From Micavibrio sp. (GTDB lineage Bacteria; Pseudomonadota; Alphaproteobacteria; Micavibrionales; Micavibrionaceae): a DNA stretch of 64,000 nt. The stretch covers positions 1 through 64,000 of the forward strand of contig BQJE01000004.1 of assembly GCA_021604545.1 (NCBI GenBank), given 5' to 3'. The notes under the pieces were generated by a model. That model ran no database searches. It was not told the origin of the DNA and worked only from the letters and a program-made list of their open reading frames with translations. Positions 50,251 to 59,481 of this stretch are shown in pieces (within the stretch, counting starts at the first letter, position 1; every line of letters begins with the position of its first letter). The position numbers were made by a program, and so were the translations under genes.

Positions 50251-51357
50251 ATGAGCGCAGCCACCAAACATAAAAAGAAAATCAATCTGGCGCTGCAAGG
50301 TGGTGGGGCGCATGGCGCTTATACATGGGGTGTGCTTGATTACCTGATGGAAGACGGGCGACTGGATATCGAGGGTATTACTGCCACCTCTGCCGGGGCG
50401 ATGAATGCGGCAGCTCTGGCGCAGGGGCGCAGCGAGGGCGGTTATCCGCGCGCGCGGGAGATGCTGGAGAGCTTCTGGAAGGGGGTTTCCGATGCCGGTC
50501 TTCTCTATAGTCCTGTGCGCAAAACCAGTTGGCCGGGGCTTGAAGAGATGACTGCCATGTTTAACCCCTTTGCCCAAAACTGGGCCGAGAGCTGGACCCA
50601 GAATTTTGGTGGCGGTCATGCGGCGTCCTTTGCCATGCTCGAGGCGATGAAGAGCAGCATTTCTCCCTATCAGTTCAACCCGCTGGATATCAATCCCTTG
50701 CGCGATATTTTGGAAAAAACCATCGATTTCGAGGAAATTCATCTTTGTGAATGCACCAAATTGTTTATCAGCGCGACCAATGTTCGCACGGGCACACAGA
50801 AGATATTCAAAAATAAAGAGGTTAGCATTGATGTGTTGATGGCTTCTGCCGCCCTGCCGTTTTTGTTCCAGGCGGTGGAGATTGACGGCGAGAATTACTG
50901 GGATGGTGGCTATATGGGCAATCCGGCACTGTGGCCGCTGTTTTATGAAGCCGAGTGCCGCGATATCCTGATCGTGCATATCAACCCGATCGAACGCCCC
51001 GAAATTCCCAAAGAAGCCTATACAATCGAAAACCGCGTGAATGAGATTACCTTTAATGGATCGCTGATTAAGGAGCTGCGTTCAATCGCCTTTGTGAAGA
51101 AGTTGGTTGATGAAAAAATGCTCAAAGACAAATACCGCAGTGATTATAAAAACGTCCTCATTCACGCGATCCGCACCGATGACGTGATGTGCGATTTAAC
51201 CATCGCCAGTAAATTTGATACGGATTGGGGTTTTCTATGCGAATTGCGTGATCTGGGGCGGGAGCAGGCGCGGCTGTGGCTGGATAAAAACTATAGCAAT
51301 ATCAATAAGATAGATACAGTTGATATTCATGCCGATTATTTGAATGGTAATAATTGA
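50251..51357 (+). CDS. Patatin-like phospholipase
   Basis: 368 residues. The oxyanion-hole motif is LALQGGGAHGAYTWGVLDYL (about 11-30). The nucleophile motif ATSAGAMNAAAL (about 47-58) is GxSxG with the first Gly replaced by Ala. The catalytic Asp is in YWDGGYMGNPALWPLF (DGG/A box, about 215). Ser and Asp make the dyad that hydrolyses acyl esters of membrane lipids. No signal peptide is visible, so it is cytoplasmic unless secreted by another route. The start follows AAAGAGG. Patatin-like proteins are also known as secretion-system effectors, but this one looks like the common chromosomal type. The rpmH promoter overlaps its stop codon. Confidence 0.9.
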   Translation: MSAATKHKKKINLALQGGGAHGAYTWGVLDYLMEDGRLDIEGITATSAGAMNAAALAQGRSEGGYPRAREMLESFWKGVSDAGLLYSPVRKTSWPGLEEMTAMFNPFAQNWAESWTQNFGGGHAASFAMLEAMKSSISPYQFNPLDINPLRDILEKTIDFEEIHLCECTKLFISATNVRTGTQKIFKNKEVSIDVLMASAALPFLFQAVEIDGENYWDGGYMGNPALWPLFYEAECRDILIVHINPIERPEIPKEAYTIENRVNEITFNGSLIKELRSIAFVKKLVDEKMLKDKYRSDYKNVLIHAIRTDDVMCDLTIASKFDTDWGFLCELRDLGREQARLWLDKNYSNINKIDTVDIHADYLNGNN

Positions 51358-51383
51358 CAAAACACCATAATACCCGTTATAAA
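51354..51383 (+). promoter_or_regulatory. Sigma-70 promoter of the rpmH-rnpA operon
   Basis: TTGACA (51354-51359), an 18-nt spacer and TATAAA (51378-51383), 33 nt before the rpmH ATG. The -35 overlaps the patatin gene's TGA stop. Confidence 0.7.
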
Positions 51384-51415
51384 CACCGGACTTACAAAAA
51401 TGGAGCACCATAGCA

Positions 51416-51556
51416 ATGTCTACGAAACGTACATTTCAGCCCAGCAGACTAGTTCGCGCCCGCCGCCACGGTTTTCGTGCACGTATGGCTGATCGTGCCG
51501 GTCGCGCCATTCTTGCCCGTCGTCGCGCCAAAGGCCGCAAGCGCCTGAGCGCTTAA
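51416..51556 (+). CDS. rpmH: Ribosomal protein bL34
   Basis: 46 residues, highly basic, with the L34 signature [20 protein letters not shown], then [19 protein letters not shown]. It is a small component of the large ribosomal subunit. It starts the classical rpmH-rnpA-yidD-yidC-engB row and lies 19 nt before rnpA. Too short to stand out by length, but unmistakable by composition and position. Confidence 0.97.
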   Translation: MSTKRTFQPSRLVRARRHGFRARMADRAGRAILARRRAKGRKRLSA

Positions 51557-51575
51557 TTTCGAAAGGCGCTGCACC

Positions 51576-51932
51576 ATGCAGGCCGATACAGCAAAACCTC
51601 TTGAAACCATCAAAAAACGTGCTGATTTTGTCAGGATGAATGCGTCCTGCACGAAATGGGTTTCGCATGGCTTGGTCCTGCAGGTCGCGCCCAATGATCT
51701 GGGCCAGTGTAGGGTTGGCTATACAGTGACCAAGCGGGTTGATAAATCCGCCGTGAAGCGCAACCGCATCAAGCGCCGTTTGCGGGCTGTGGCGGCCGAT
51801 ATTTTGCCGCTTCATGCCAAGGAGTCCTGCGATTATGTGCTGATCGGGCGGGTTTTAAGTGCCACGCGGCCCTATGAAACCCTGCAAAATGATCTAAAGT
51901 GGTGCCTGGAAAAAACGGGATATAGCAAGTAA
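51576..51932 (+). CDS. rnpA: Ribonuclease P protein component
   Basis: 118 residues, basic. It has the N-terminal [13 protein letters not shown] segment and the RNA-binding signature [20 protein letters not shown] (the RNR-type motif, about 58-75). RnpA helps the RNase P RNA cut the 5' leader from pre-tRNAs. It sits between rpmH and yidD with tight spacing, as in most bacteria. Confidence 0.95.
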   Translation: MQADTAKPLETIKKRADFVRMNASCTKWVSHGLVLQVAPNDLGQCRVGYTVTKRVDKSAVKRNRIKRRLRAVAADILPLHAKESCDYVLIGRVLSATRPYETLQNDLKWCLEKTGYSK

Positions 51933-51936
51933 AGCC

Positions 51937-52224
51937 ATGAAAAGCCTTCTAATCAGATTTATTCAACTTCCCATACGTCTTTACACCACTGTGGTTTCAC
52001 CGCTTCTGGGGCCGCGCTGCCGCTTTCATCCAACCTGTTCGGCTTATGCGCTGGAGGCGCTGAAAAAGCATGGTGTTATCAAGGGTCTTGCCTTAAGCAT
52101 AAGGCGGGTTTTGAAGTGCCATCCCTGGTGTCAGTGCAAATGGGATGATCCGGTGCCTAAAAGCTTTGATTGGAGCGCGCTCTTCGGCTATAAACGCTCC
52201 ATCCATCAAGACATAAAGAGATAA
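51937..52224 (+). CDS. yidD: YidD membrane protein insertion efficiency factor
   Basis: 95 residues. An amphipathic N-terminus ([27 protein letters not shown]) precedes the YidD core [35 protein letters not shown], with conserved cysteines. A short tail follows. YidD is membrane-associated and assists YidC. It starts 4 nt after rnpA and ends 11 nt before yidC, so it is operonic. Confidence 0.95.
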   Translation: MKSLLIRFIQLPIRLYTTVVSPLLGPRCRFHPTCSAYALEALKKHGVIKGLALSIRRVLKCHPWCQCKWDDPVPKSFDWSALFGYKRSIHQDIKR

Positions 52225-52235
52225 GGGCGGCGGGT

Positions 52236-54149
52236 ATGATACAAAAACAGGGTGATATGGATCCGGGGGATTTGCGTAATCTCTTTATCTTTTTCGTTTG
52301 TTCGCTGGCTCTCTATTTTGTTTTCGACCATTTTGTGGCGCAGCCGAAAGCGGAAGCCTTGCGTCAGCAGCAAAAAGTGCAGGCAGAGCTGGCCAATATC
52401 GAAGCGCCGGGTGGTACTGAAATAGCCAAAGCACGGCCGCGCGAAGAAATTTTGGATGAAACCGGGCGTTTGAAACTTGATAACGGCAAGATTTTCGGCT
52501 CGATCTCTCTGAAGGGCGGACGTCTTGATGATATCAGTCTTGCCAAACATTTTGACACTTTGAAAAATAAAAAAAATGTCATTTTGCTCTCACCAAAAAA
52601 CACCGAGTTCCCGCGTTATGTTGATTATGGCTGGGTTGCCAAGGAAAAAAATGTTGCTGTTCCGGGGCCGGACACAATATGGCAGGTGCGCGACAATGAT
52701 AAGCTGACACAAAGTTCTCCGGTGACGCTGGTCTGGGATAACAAGGCGGGTCTGGTTTTTACGCGCCGGATTGAAATTGATGAAGATTACGTTTTTAAAA
52801 TTACGCAAGACGTTGCCAATAATACCGGCGCAGAAGTTACGCTTTATCCCTTTGGTCTGATCGCGCAAACCGGTATTCCCAAGGACTTTCAGGGGCGCTG
52901 GATAGCACATGAAGGGCCCATCGGTTATATCGGTGAGGAACTGCATGAAATTTCCTATAAGAAGCTAAAGAAAGAGCCGGTGGTAACACGTCAGGCGACG
53001 AGCGGCTGGATTGGTTTTACCGAAAAATACTGGATGGCGACACTGATCCCGCCACAGGCCGAAAATGTTAAATACCGCTATAACTACGTGCCTTCGCGAG
53101 AGGACCCACGGAAGGGCCGCTATCAGGTTGATTTTCTTGGTGCAGCTGTAGACATTGCGGCGGGTAAAAGCGGCGCTGTTAGCAGCCATGTTTTCGCTGG
53201 GGCCAAAGAGGTCTTTAAGCTTGAGGAGTACGGGGAAAAACTCGGTGTTCCCAATTTTGATCTCGCTGTTGATTTCGGCATGTTTTATTTCATGACCAAA
53301 TATGTCTTCTTTTACGCGCTACATTTTTTCGGTACGTTGACGGGCAATATGGGGATTGCCATTATTCTGATGACTTTGATTGTGCGTACGGCTGTGTTTC
53401 CACTGACTAATACCTCCTATCGCTCCTTTGCAAAAATGAAAAAGGTGGCACCGCAGATTGCAGAGCTGCGTGAAACGCATGGTACCGACAAGACGATGTT
53501 GCAACAGGAACTGATGAAAATGTATGAGCGCGAGGGTGTGAATCCGATGGCCGGGTGTTTCCCGATCCTCATACAGATTCCGATTTTCTTTGCCTTTTAT
53601 AAGGTGCTGTTTGCCACGATAGAAATACGCCACGCACCATTTTTTGGTTGGATTCAGGATCTGTCTGCGCCTGATCCCACCAGCGTTTTTAATCTGTTTG
53701 GCCTGTTTGACTATGACGTGCCGGGATTTCTCCAGATTGGTGTCTGGCCGTGTATTATGTTGGTGGCGATGATTTTCCAGAAAAAGTTAAACCCGCCGCC
53801 ACAGGATCCGATACAGCGCGATATGATGAACTATTTTCCTTTTATAATTACCTATGTGCTTTCACGCTTTGCGTCTGGTCTGGTGATCTATTGGACGATT
53901 AGCGCTATTCTTTCGATTATTCAGCAGACGATTATTATGCGTTCGGTTGGCGTGCCGATTTATCTGTTTGATAAGGACGAGATCAACGCCGAGTTGGAAA
54001 AGGCCGTTGAAGAAGGTCCGGCAGTACATCCGCTGGTCGGGATGGTCGAAGAGGATGTTGAGGACGCTTTGTTTGGTGAACATGAGGATAATGAGAAGCC
54101 AAAAGACATCAAGCCGCCCAAGCCCAAAAAGAAGAAGAAAAAGAAATAA
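52236..54149 (+). CDS. yidC: Membrane protein insertase YidC
   Basis: 637 residues. It has N-terminal TM1 (about 11-30, LRNLFIFFVCSLALYFVFDHF), a large periplasmic beta-sandwich (P1, about 55-340), then the Oxa1-type insertase core: ALHFFGTLTGNMGIAIILMTLIVRTAVFPLTNTSYRSFAKM, MYEREGVNPMAGCFPILIQIPIFFAFYKVLF and FPFIITYVLSRFASGLVIYWTISAILSIIQQ. The C-terminus is a long Lys/Pro-rich tail ending in polylysine (KPKKKKKKK), which may bind ribosomes in place of the SRP route contacts. The start is ATG 52236; ATG 52257 is a possible alternative. It belongs to the rpmH operon. Confidence 0.96.
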   Translation: MIQKQGDMDPGDLRNLFIFFVCSLALYFVFDHFVAQPKAEALRQQQKVQAELANIEAPGGTEIAKARPREEILDETGRLKLDNGKIFGSISLKGGRLDDISLAKHFDTLKNKKNVILLSPKNTEFPRYVDYGWVAKEKNVAVPGPDTIWQVRDNDKLTQSSPVTLVWDNKAGLVFTRRIEIDEDYVFKITQDVANNTGAEVTLYPFGLIAQTGIPKDFQGRWIAHEGPIGYIGEELHEISYKKLKKEPVVTRQATSGWIGFTEKYWMATLIPPQAENVKYRYNYVPSREDPRKGRYQVDFLGAAVDIAAGKSGAVSSHVFAGAKEVFKLEEYGEKLGVPNFDLAVDFGMFYFMTKYVFFYALHFFGTLTGNMGIAIILMTLIVRTAVFPLTNTSYRSFAKMKKVAPQIAELRETHGTDKTMLQQELMKMYEREGVNPMAGCFPILIQIPIFFAFYKVLFATIEIRHAPFFGWIQDLSAPDPTSVFNLFGLFDYDVPGFLQIGVWPCIMLVAMIFQKKLNPPPQDPIQRDMMNYFPFIITYVLSRFASGLVIYWTISAILSIIQQTIIMRSVGVPIYLFDKDEINAELEKAVEEGPAVHPLVGMVEEDVEDALFGEHEDNEKPKDIKPPKPKKKKKKK

Positions 54150-54177
54150 TCTCTCACTTCTCTTGAGGGTTCGTAAT

Positions 54178-54816
54178 ATGGAACAGGAATTTTCACAACA
54201 GGATCTGGAACAAGCCAGAAAATTATTCGCCGGCCCCTGTGATTTTGTCCTGGGCGTGGCGGGGCTTGAGCAATTGCCGGCGGCAGACAGGGCCGAAGTG
54301 GCTTTTGCTGGGCGCTCTAATGTTGGGAAATCCACGCTGGTTAACGCTTTGACCGGACGCAATACATTGGCCAAAACCTCTAATACACCGGGCCGGACGC
54401 AGCAGCTTAATTACTTTAATCTGGGTGGTGCGCTTTATATGGTCGATATGCCGGGCTATGGCTATGCCAAGGTTTCAAAAAAACAGCGCGATGACTGGAA
54501 CAAGCTTATTAAGAAATATTTGCGTGGCCGTCCGAGTTTGCGCTGCGTTCTTATTCTGGTCGATGGGCGGCATGGGTTGAAGGACAGTGATGTCGAGCTG
54601 ATGAAAATGCTGGATGAAACGGCTGTGTCGTATCGTATTGTTTTAACCAAAACTGACAAGGTGAAAGACCAGGATTTGGAAAAAGTAATGGCATCGGTAC
54701 AAGAAAAAATCAAAAAACAGGCCGCCGCTTTTCCTATAATTTCCGTGACAAGTGCTTTGAAAACAGTGGGTATAGAAGAGCTACAGGCGGCTATTGCCAG
54801 TTACGTAGATCACTGA
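54178..54816 (+). CDS. engB: Ribosome biogenesis GTPase YihA/EngB/YsxC
   Basis: 212 residues from ATG 54178; the frame is open further upstream inside yidC but that part is noise. GTPase motifs are G1 GRSNVGKSTL (about 47-56), G2/switch I TPGRTQQLNYF, G3 DMPGYGYAKV, G4 TKTDK (about 160) and G5 SVTSA. It acts in assembly of the 50S subunit and is usually essential. It follows yidC by 28 nt. Its last 7 nt overlap the opposite-strand pilin-like gene's stop. Confidence 0.95.
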   Translation: MEQEFSQQDLEQARKLFAGPCDFVLGVAGLEQLPAADRAEVAFAGRSNVGKSTLVNALTGRNTLAKTSNTPGRTQQLNYFNLGGALYMVDMPGYGYAKVSKKQRDDWNKLIKKYLRGRPSLRCVLILVDGRHGLKDSDVELMKMLDETAVSYRIVLTKTDKVKDQDLEKVMASVQEKIKKQAAAFPIISVTSALKTVGIEELQAAIASYVDH

Positions 54817-55511
54817 TCCGCTAAAATCGTATAAAATCCGTAGGCCGTTTGCGCCTGATTTTCGACACAGAGCGTTGTCATTTTATCACAAGCGGGACAG
54901 ATATCGCCGCCGTCAGTCGTGAGGTCGGTATTGGCGCCAGCGCCATAGCCAACGGTGGCATCATCAATCATGGTTTCCTTGATGGAATCGGTCATGGTCG
55001 GAATGGCGGTCGAGCCATTAATTTTTTCATTAATTTTTTCGCAGACCTGCTGGTTAATCTGATAGGCGATCAGAATAACGTCCATGTTGGCCGTTGTCGT
55101 CCATTCGACATTGTTAAACCGTCCGAGATACCAGCCCGATGGCGGGGCGGCGACTCCTGTGGTCATGATTTCTGCCGGGATTTTGCCCTGCATCAAGCCG
55201 CCGCCTTCCGGGTGATAGACCTTGTCGATATGCGGCGCGGCGTTAAAAGGCACGGTATCGCCGGGCAGCACAAAATCGAGATCATCGATATCGGTGTTGG
55301 TAAAACCCATCTGATCGATGATCTGCTTGGCCTGCGCAGCGTAGGAAATCAGCTGCGTGGCATATAATTCAGCCTTTTGATTGCTTATCGTGCTGACTTC
55401 GCCGTTATCGGTCTGGCGGCCCAAGGTGAAGCTCAAAGCGCCAAAGAGCGCAATTGCGATCAGTACATATATCAGGGCGTTTCCAGATTCCGTTTTGTAT
55501 TTTGTTCTCAT
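54810..55511 (-). CDS. Prepilin-like exported protein
   Basis: 233 residues from ATG 55511; an ATG at 55532 is also possible. The N-terminus KYKTESGNALIYVLIAIALFGALSFTLGR is a short basic leader plus a Gly-Asn cleavage-like site and one hydrophobic helix, as in type IV pilins and pseudopilins. However, position +5 after the Gly is Tyr, not the usual Glu. The rest is a globular domain with ASP-rich loops and four cysteines near the C-terminus (CPACDKMTTLC and VCEKI upstream). No pilus genes are next to it. It overlaps engB by 7 nt at the stop and starts close to rmuC on the other strand, so it fills the gap completely. Function unknown. Confidence 0.72.
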   Translation of the reverse strand: MRTKYKTESGNALIYVLIAIALFGALSFTLGRQTDNGEVSTISNQKAELYATQLISYAAQAKQIIDQMGFTNTDIDDLDFVLPGDTVPFNAAPHIDKVYHPEGGGLMQGKIPAEIMTTGVAAPPSGWYLGRFNNVEWTTTANMDVILIAYQINQQVCEKINEKINGSTAIPTMTDSIKETMIDDATVGYGAGANTDLTTDGGDICPACDKMTTLCVENQAQTAYGFYTILADQ

Positions 55512-55533
55512 AGGGATTAAGCTAGCAGACATT

Positions 55534-56769
55534 ATGTTTGAGGCAATAGATTTTCAGGCCATTGGGATCGAATGGATTTATGCCGCTGCCGGGTTTATTG
55601 GCGGCGCTTTGGTTGCTGCCCTTATTTTCCAGGTCTCGCGGACAAAGCTTGAGCGCGATAATGCTGCGCTTCAGGCGCAAATTGTGGCCGAGGAAATGGC
55701 GCGCAGCCAGCTCGATGGCCAGTTCAAACTAACCGCGCAGGAAGCTGTCCAGCAGGCCCATGAGGCATTCTTAAAGCTGGCCGAATCCCGGCTGAAGGAT
55801 GCCCATAAAGACGGCGCCCATGATCTTGATAAACGCCAGCGTGCGATTGATGATCTGGTCAAACCTGTTCACAAACAACTCGAAGCAATGGCCGGGGCTT
55901 TGGAACAGGTCAAGGGAACGGACAAAGCGCTGCGCGAAGATCTGCAATCTCTGGGTAAGGAAACCGCAAAACTGGTTGGCGCGTTGCGCGATCCATCGGC
56001 GCAAGGGGCGTGGGGTGAATTTATCCTCGAAGGTTTGCTGGAAAAATCAGGGCTGATCAAGGGTGTGCACTACGAAACACAAGTGTCGATGAACACCGAA
56101 AACGGGCGGCAACAGCCCGATGCGGTGATTCGTATGCAGGATGGTTTTAATATTATTGTTGATTCCAAAGCGCCGCTGAATGAATTTGCGCAGCGTCTGG
56201 CGGAGGATTTGAGTGAAGATGATCACAAAACTCTCATGAAAAATCTGGCGCGGCAGGTGCGCGAACATGTGAAGGCTCTCGGGAAAAAGGGTTATTGGGA
56301 AAATATCGATAGTCCGGATTTCACTGTGTTGTTCTTGCCATCCGAGCATATCTATTCAATCGCCCTGCGCGCTGATCCGGAGATTGTCGATTTTGCCGCC
56401 ACAAAAAATGTGATTATCGCTTCACCAACTTTGCTGATGTCGTTGCTGCGCGTGGTTGGGGTGAGCTGGCGTCAGGTTGATCTGGCCAAGAATGCGCAGG
56501 AAATTTCTGCGCTTGGCACTGATCTCTATAAACGTCTACTTACTTTTACCGATCATATAGAGAAGGTTGGCAAAGGCCTGCAAAGTGCGATGAAGGGTTA
56601 TGATTCAGCGGTGGGCTCTCTGGAACGTCAGGTTTTGCCTGCTGCCCGTAAATTTAAAGATTTGCATGGTGGTACGGATAAAGAACTGCCGGATATGCGG
56701 CCGGTCGAAGAAACACCGCGGATTCTAGCCCTTACCGGCGAAGATGAAAAAGAGAAAAAGCGCGCTTAG
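55534..56769 (+). CDS. rmuC: RmuC family DNA recombination-limiting protein
   Basis: 411 residues from ATG 55534. One N-terminal membrane helix (about 14-33, IYAAAGFIGGALVAALIFQV) precedes a coiled coil (about 35-160) and the conserved RmuC nuclease-like domain: RDPSAQGAWGEFILEGLLEKSGLIKGVHYETQ, RQQPDAVIRMQDGFNIIVDSKAPLNEF, VLFLPSEHIYSIALRADPEIVDFAATKNVIIASPTLLMSLLRVV. RmuC limits inversions between short repeats in E. coli. No strong ribosome site. It begins 2 nt from an alternative start of the divergent prepilin-like gene. Confidence 0.92.
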   Translation: MFEAIDFQAIGIEWIYAAAGFIGGALVAALIFQVSRTKLERDNAALQAQIVAEEMARSQLDGQFKLTAQEAVQQAHEAFLKLAESRLKDAHKDGAHDLDKRQRAIDDLVKPVHKQLEAMAGALEQVKGTDKALREDLQSLGKETAKLVGALRDPSAQGAWGEFILEGLLEKSGLIKGVHYETQVSMNTENGRQQPDAVIRMQDGFNIIVDSKAPLNEFAQRLAEDLSEDDHKTLMKNLARQVREHVKALGKKGYWENIDSPDFTVLFLPSEHIYSIALRADPEIVDFAATKNVIIASPTLLMSLLRVVGVSWRQVDLAKNAQEISALGTDLYKRLLTFTDHIEKVGKGLQSAMKGYDSAVGSLERQVLPAARKFKDLHGGTDKELPDMRPVEETPRILALTGEDEKEKKRA

Positions 56770-56990
56770 CGGTCTTTTACCGGTAACGTGGCCAGAAGTT
56801 GTTGGCCTTCCAGATTCTGAGTTGATTTATAAAGTGCCAGCTTTTCTTCATACCCAAGGGACTGGTTTTCCCCAAGCACTAAACCGTCATTACCATGAAA
56901 ACCGACTTTTGCTACCGGTAGGAATGATCCTGTGGCCAGGTCAGAACCAGCCGGTATCTGCCCAGTTTTTTTATTCTCATATTCATACAT
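56766..56990 (-). CDS. Small hypothetical protein, 74 residues
   Basis: ATG 56990 has AAAGGG 8 nt upstream, which supports a real gene. The protein (MYEYENKKTGQIPAG, then ATGSFLPVAKVGFHGNDGLVLGE and QNLEGQQLLATLPVKDR) is soluble with no recognised family. It overlaps the rmuC stop by 4 nt on the opposite strand. Moderately supported: start site and protein-like composition only. Confidence 0.5.
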   Translation of the reverse strand: MYEYENKKTGQIPAGSDLATGSFLPVAKVGFHGNDGLVLGENQSLGYEEKLALYKSTQNLEGQQLLATLPVKDR

Positions 56991-57131
56991 GATTTGCACC
57001 CTTTATTATCCATAATTAATAACAATAATCCCGCACCGGCGGAAACTACACAAGAGCCGTAAGCCTTGCAAGACATTTTTCAAAACCACAGTTTTCTTGA
57101 CCAAACGGGCTGAAAGCATTACCTCATTTCT

Positions 57132-57662
57132 ATGAGCAAATACGATATTATCATTGTTCCCGATCCGGTCCTGAAGCAGCAGGCGCAGCCTGTGGCAAAG
57201 GTTGATGACGCTATTCGTCAGCAAATGGATAACATGCTGGAGACGATGTACGAGGCGCCGGGCATTGGTCTGGCCGCCAATCAGGTCAGCATGCTCAACC
57301 GTGTACTGGTCATTGATACCACCCGTCGCGACGAAGAGGCAGAGGAGGAAGGCCCCGGCCCAATCTGTATGGCCAACCCGGAAGTGGTTTGGAAATCCGA
57401 AAACATGAGCGTAATGGAAGAAGGGTGCCTGTCGATCCCGCAGCAATACGCGGATGTTGAGCGCCCGGCCATCGTAAAGGTTAAATACCTCGATTACGAC
57501 GGCAAGGAAGCAGAGATCGAGGCTAATGGCTTGCTCTCTCATTGTGTGCAGCATGAGATTGATCATTTAAACGGTGTGCTGTTTGTGGATTATCTCTCTT
57601 CCCTTAAACGCAATATGATTTTACGCCGGGTGGACAAGCTCAAAAAACAGGAAGTACTTTAG
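57132..57662 (+). CDS. def: Peptide deformylase
   Basis: 176 residues with all three deformylase motifs: GIGLAANQVS (motif 1, GxGxAAxQ), EEGCLSIP (motif 2, with the metal-binding Cys) and QHEIDHLNGVLF (motif 3, HExxH). It removes the formyl group from nascent proteins. It has an acidic insert (EEAEEEGPGP) after the first motif. It is followed by fmt after 3 nt, the standard def-fmt pairing. Confidence 0.97.
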   Translation: MSKYDIIIVPDPVLKQQAQPVAKVDDAIRQQMDNMLETMYEAPGIGLAANQVSMLNRVLVIDTTRRDEEAEEEGPGPICMANPEVVWKSENMSVMEEGCLSIPQQYADVERPAIVKVKYLDYDGKEAEIEANGLLSHCVQHEIDHLNGVLFVDYLSSLKRNMILRRVDKLKKQEVL

Positions 57663-57665
57663 GCT

Positions 57666-58634
57666 ATGTCCGCTTTACGCATCGCTTTTATGGGGACGCC
57701 GGATTTCGCGGTTCCGGCGCTTGATGCGCTGCGCTCGAGTGGCCACGAAGTCGTGTGCGTTTACACTCAGCCACCCCGCCCAAAAGGGCGGGGCCAGCAA
57801 GTGCAGCCTTCCCCGGTTCATATTTATGCCGATGATCATGGCATTCCGGTCTTTACGCCGAAGTCGCTTAAGAAGGAAGAGCGGCAGGCAGAGTTCGCCG
57901 GGCATAATCTTGATGTTGCAGTGGTGGCGGCTTATGGCTTGATCCTGCCCAAGGCTGTTTTGGACGCGCCGAAATATGGTTGCCTCAATATTCATGCATC
58001 GATTTTACCGCGTTGGCGCGGGGCGTCACCGATTCAACATGCGATTTTATCGGGTGATGAGGAGAGCGGTATTACGATCATGCAAATGGATGAGGGGCTG
58101 GATACTGGCCCGATGCTTTTAAAACGTGAGGTGAAAATCAGGCCGCAAACAACCGCGCAAAGTCTTCATGATGAGTTGGCCGGGATGGGTTCGGCGGTGA
58201 TTGAAGAGGTGATCGATAAACTGGCTGAAGGCGATGGCTTTGAACCAGAAATACAGGATGATGCGTTATCAATTTACGCGCCGCTGCTGAGCAAAGAAGA
58301 TGGGCGGGTGGATTGGAACAAAACCGCTATCGAGATTGATCGGCAAATCCGTGCGCTTAATCCCTGGCCGGGGGTATGGAGCGAAGTTGATGGGAAGCGC
58401 CTGAAAATACGCGAAGCCATTGTTACGCCTGTTGCTTCCTATCCCGATCATATTGGCTCGCTGTGCGGGGAAGGCGATAGTGCCGGAACTATTCTGGACA
58501 AGGACGGTCACGTTGTCTGTGGTGGCCGGACCATTTTGCAAATCACCAAATGTCAGTCCGCCGGGGCCAAGGCGATGGATTTTGTTTCGGCGGTGAATGG
58601 CGGGTATATTAAGCCGGGCGATAAATTTTCATGA
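57666..58634 (+). CDS. fmt: Methionyl-tRNA formyltransferase
   Basis: 322 residues. Key features are IAFMGTPDFAVPALDAL, VYTQPPRPKGRGQQ, YGLILPKAVLDAPKYGCLNIHASILPRWRGASPIQHAIL (SLLPRxRGAAPIQ motif with the formyl-transfer Asn/His) and a C-terminal OB-type domain (ALNPWPGVWSEVDGKRLKI). It makes fMet-tRNA for initiation. It begins 3 nt after def and overlaps truA by 4 nt (ATGA), so the three are coupled. Confidence 0.97.
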   Translation: MSALRIAFMGTPDFAVPALDALRSSGHEVVCVYTQPPRPKGRGQQVQPSPVHIYADDHGIPVFTPKSLKKEERQAEFAGHNLDVAVVAAYGLILPKAVLDAPKYGCLNIHASILPRWRGASPIQHAILSGDEESGITIMQMDEGLDTGPMLLKREVKIRPQTTAQSLHDELAGMGSAVIEEVIDKLAEGDGFEPEIQDDALSIYAPLLSKEDGRVDWNKTAIEIDRQIRALNPWPGVWSEVDGKRLKIREAIVTPVASYPDHIGSLCGEGDSAGTILDKDGHVVCGGRTILQITKCQSAGAKAMDFVSAVNGGYIKPGDKFS

Positions 58635-59398
58635 CCCGTTATAAACTAACCATCGAATATAAAGGTACAGATTATGCCGGTTGGCAGCGCCAGGACGACG
58701 TGCCGACTGTTCAGCAGGCCATAGAAGAAGCAATCGCAAGTTTTTCTCAGCAGGACGTAAAAATCCACGCTGCTGGTCGCACCGATGCCGGGGTGCATGC
58801 GAAAGGCCAGGTCGCTCATGTTGATCTTGATAAATTCTCGCGCGATATGGAGCCGTTTGAAATTGCCAAAGCCATCAACGCTTTCCTGCGGCCACAGCCG
58901 ATTACGATTGTCAAAGTCGAAGAGGTTTCTGATGATTTTGAATCGCGCTTTCACGCAAAAAACAAACTTTATCAATACCGCCTGCTCAACCGTCCGGCTT
59001 TCCCGGCTATTGAACAAGGCCTTGTCTGGCATATCAGAAGACCGCTTGATGTTGAGGCCATGAAGACGGCTGCACAAATTTTAATCGGCTATCATGATTT
59101 TTCGACGTTCAGGGATTCACAATGCCAGGCCAAGTCGCCAGAAAAAACGCTTGCAAGGCTTGATGTAACCGCGCGCGATTATGATGCGTATGATGGTCAG
59201 GAAATAATTTTCGAGGCTGAAGGTCGCTCGTTTCTTCACCATCAGGTGCGCAATATGGTTGGGACACTGACACTGGTCGGTGAAGGCAAGTGGAGCGCTG
59301 ATGATCTTAAAGCCGCTCTGGAGGCTCGTGACCGCACCAAAGGTGGGCCCACCGCACCTTCTGACGGGCTCTATCTGGTCAGAATAGATTACCCTTAA
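58631..59398 (+). CDS. truA: tRNA pseudouridine synthase A
   Basis: 255 residues. The catalytic motif AAGRTDAGVHAKGQVAHVDL (Asp in GRTDAGVHA, about 50-60) is present, as are YKGTDYAGWQRQDDVPTVQ, RFHAKNKLYQYRLLNRP, DFSTFRDSQCQAKSPEKT and FLHHQVRNMVGTLTLVGEGK. It makes pseudouridine at positions 38-40 of the anticodon arm. It overlaps the end of fmt by four bases. Confidence 0.97.
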   Translation: MTRYKLTIEYKGTDYAGWQRQDDVPTVQQAIEEAIASFSQQDVKIHAAGRTDAGVHAKGQVAHVDLDKFSRDMEPFEIAKAINAFLRPQPITIVKVEEVSDDFESRFHAKNKLYQYRLLNRPAFPAIEQGLVWHIRRPLDVEAMKTAAQILIGYHDFSTFRDSQCQAKSPEKTLARLDVTARDYDAYDGQEIIFEAEGRSFLHHQVRNMVGTLTLVGEGKWSADDLKAALEARDRTKGGPTAPSDGLYLVRIDYP

Positions 59399-59481
59399 GC
59401 AACACAAGAAAATTATGAAAACATCCTTGTGTTTTGGCTCTATATGCGCTACAACAAAGGCGAAATTTAAGGAGAAAACAT

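Noticed and set aside
55381-55533. N-terminal extension of rmuC
   Set aside because: This part is antisense to the pilin-like gene; the membrane helix and coiled coil of RmuC begin after ATG 55534.
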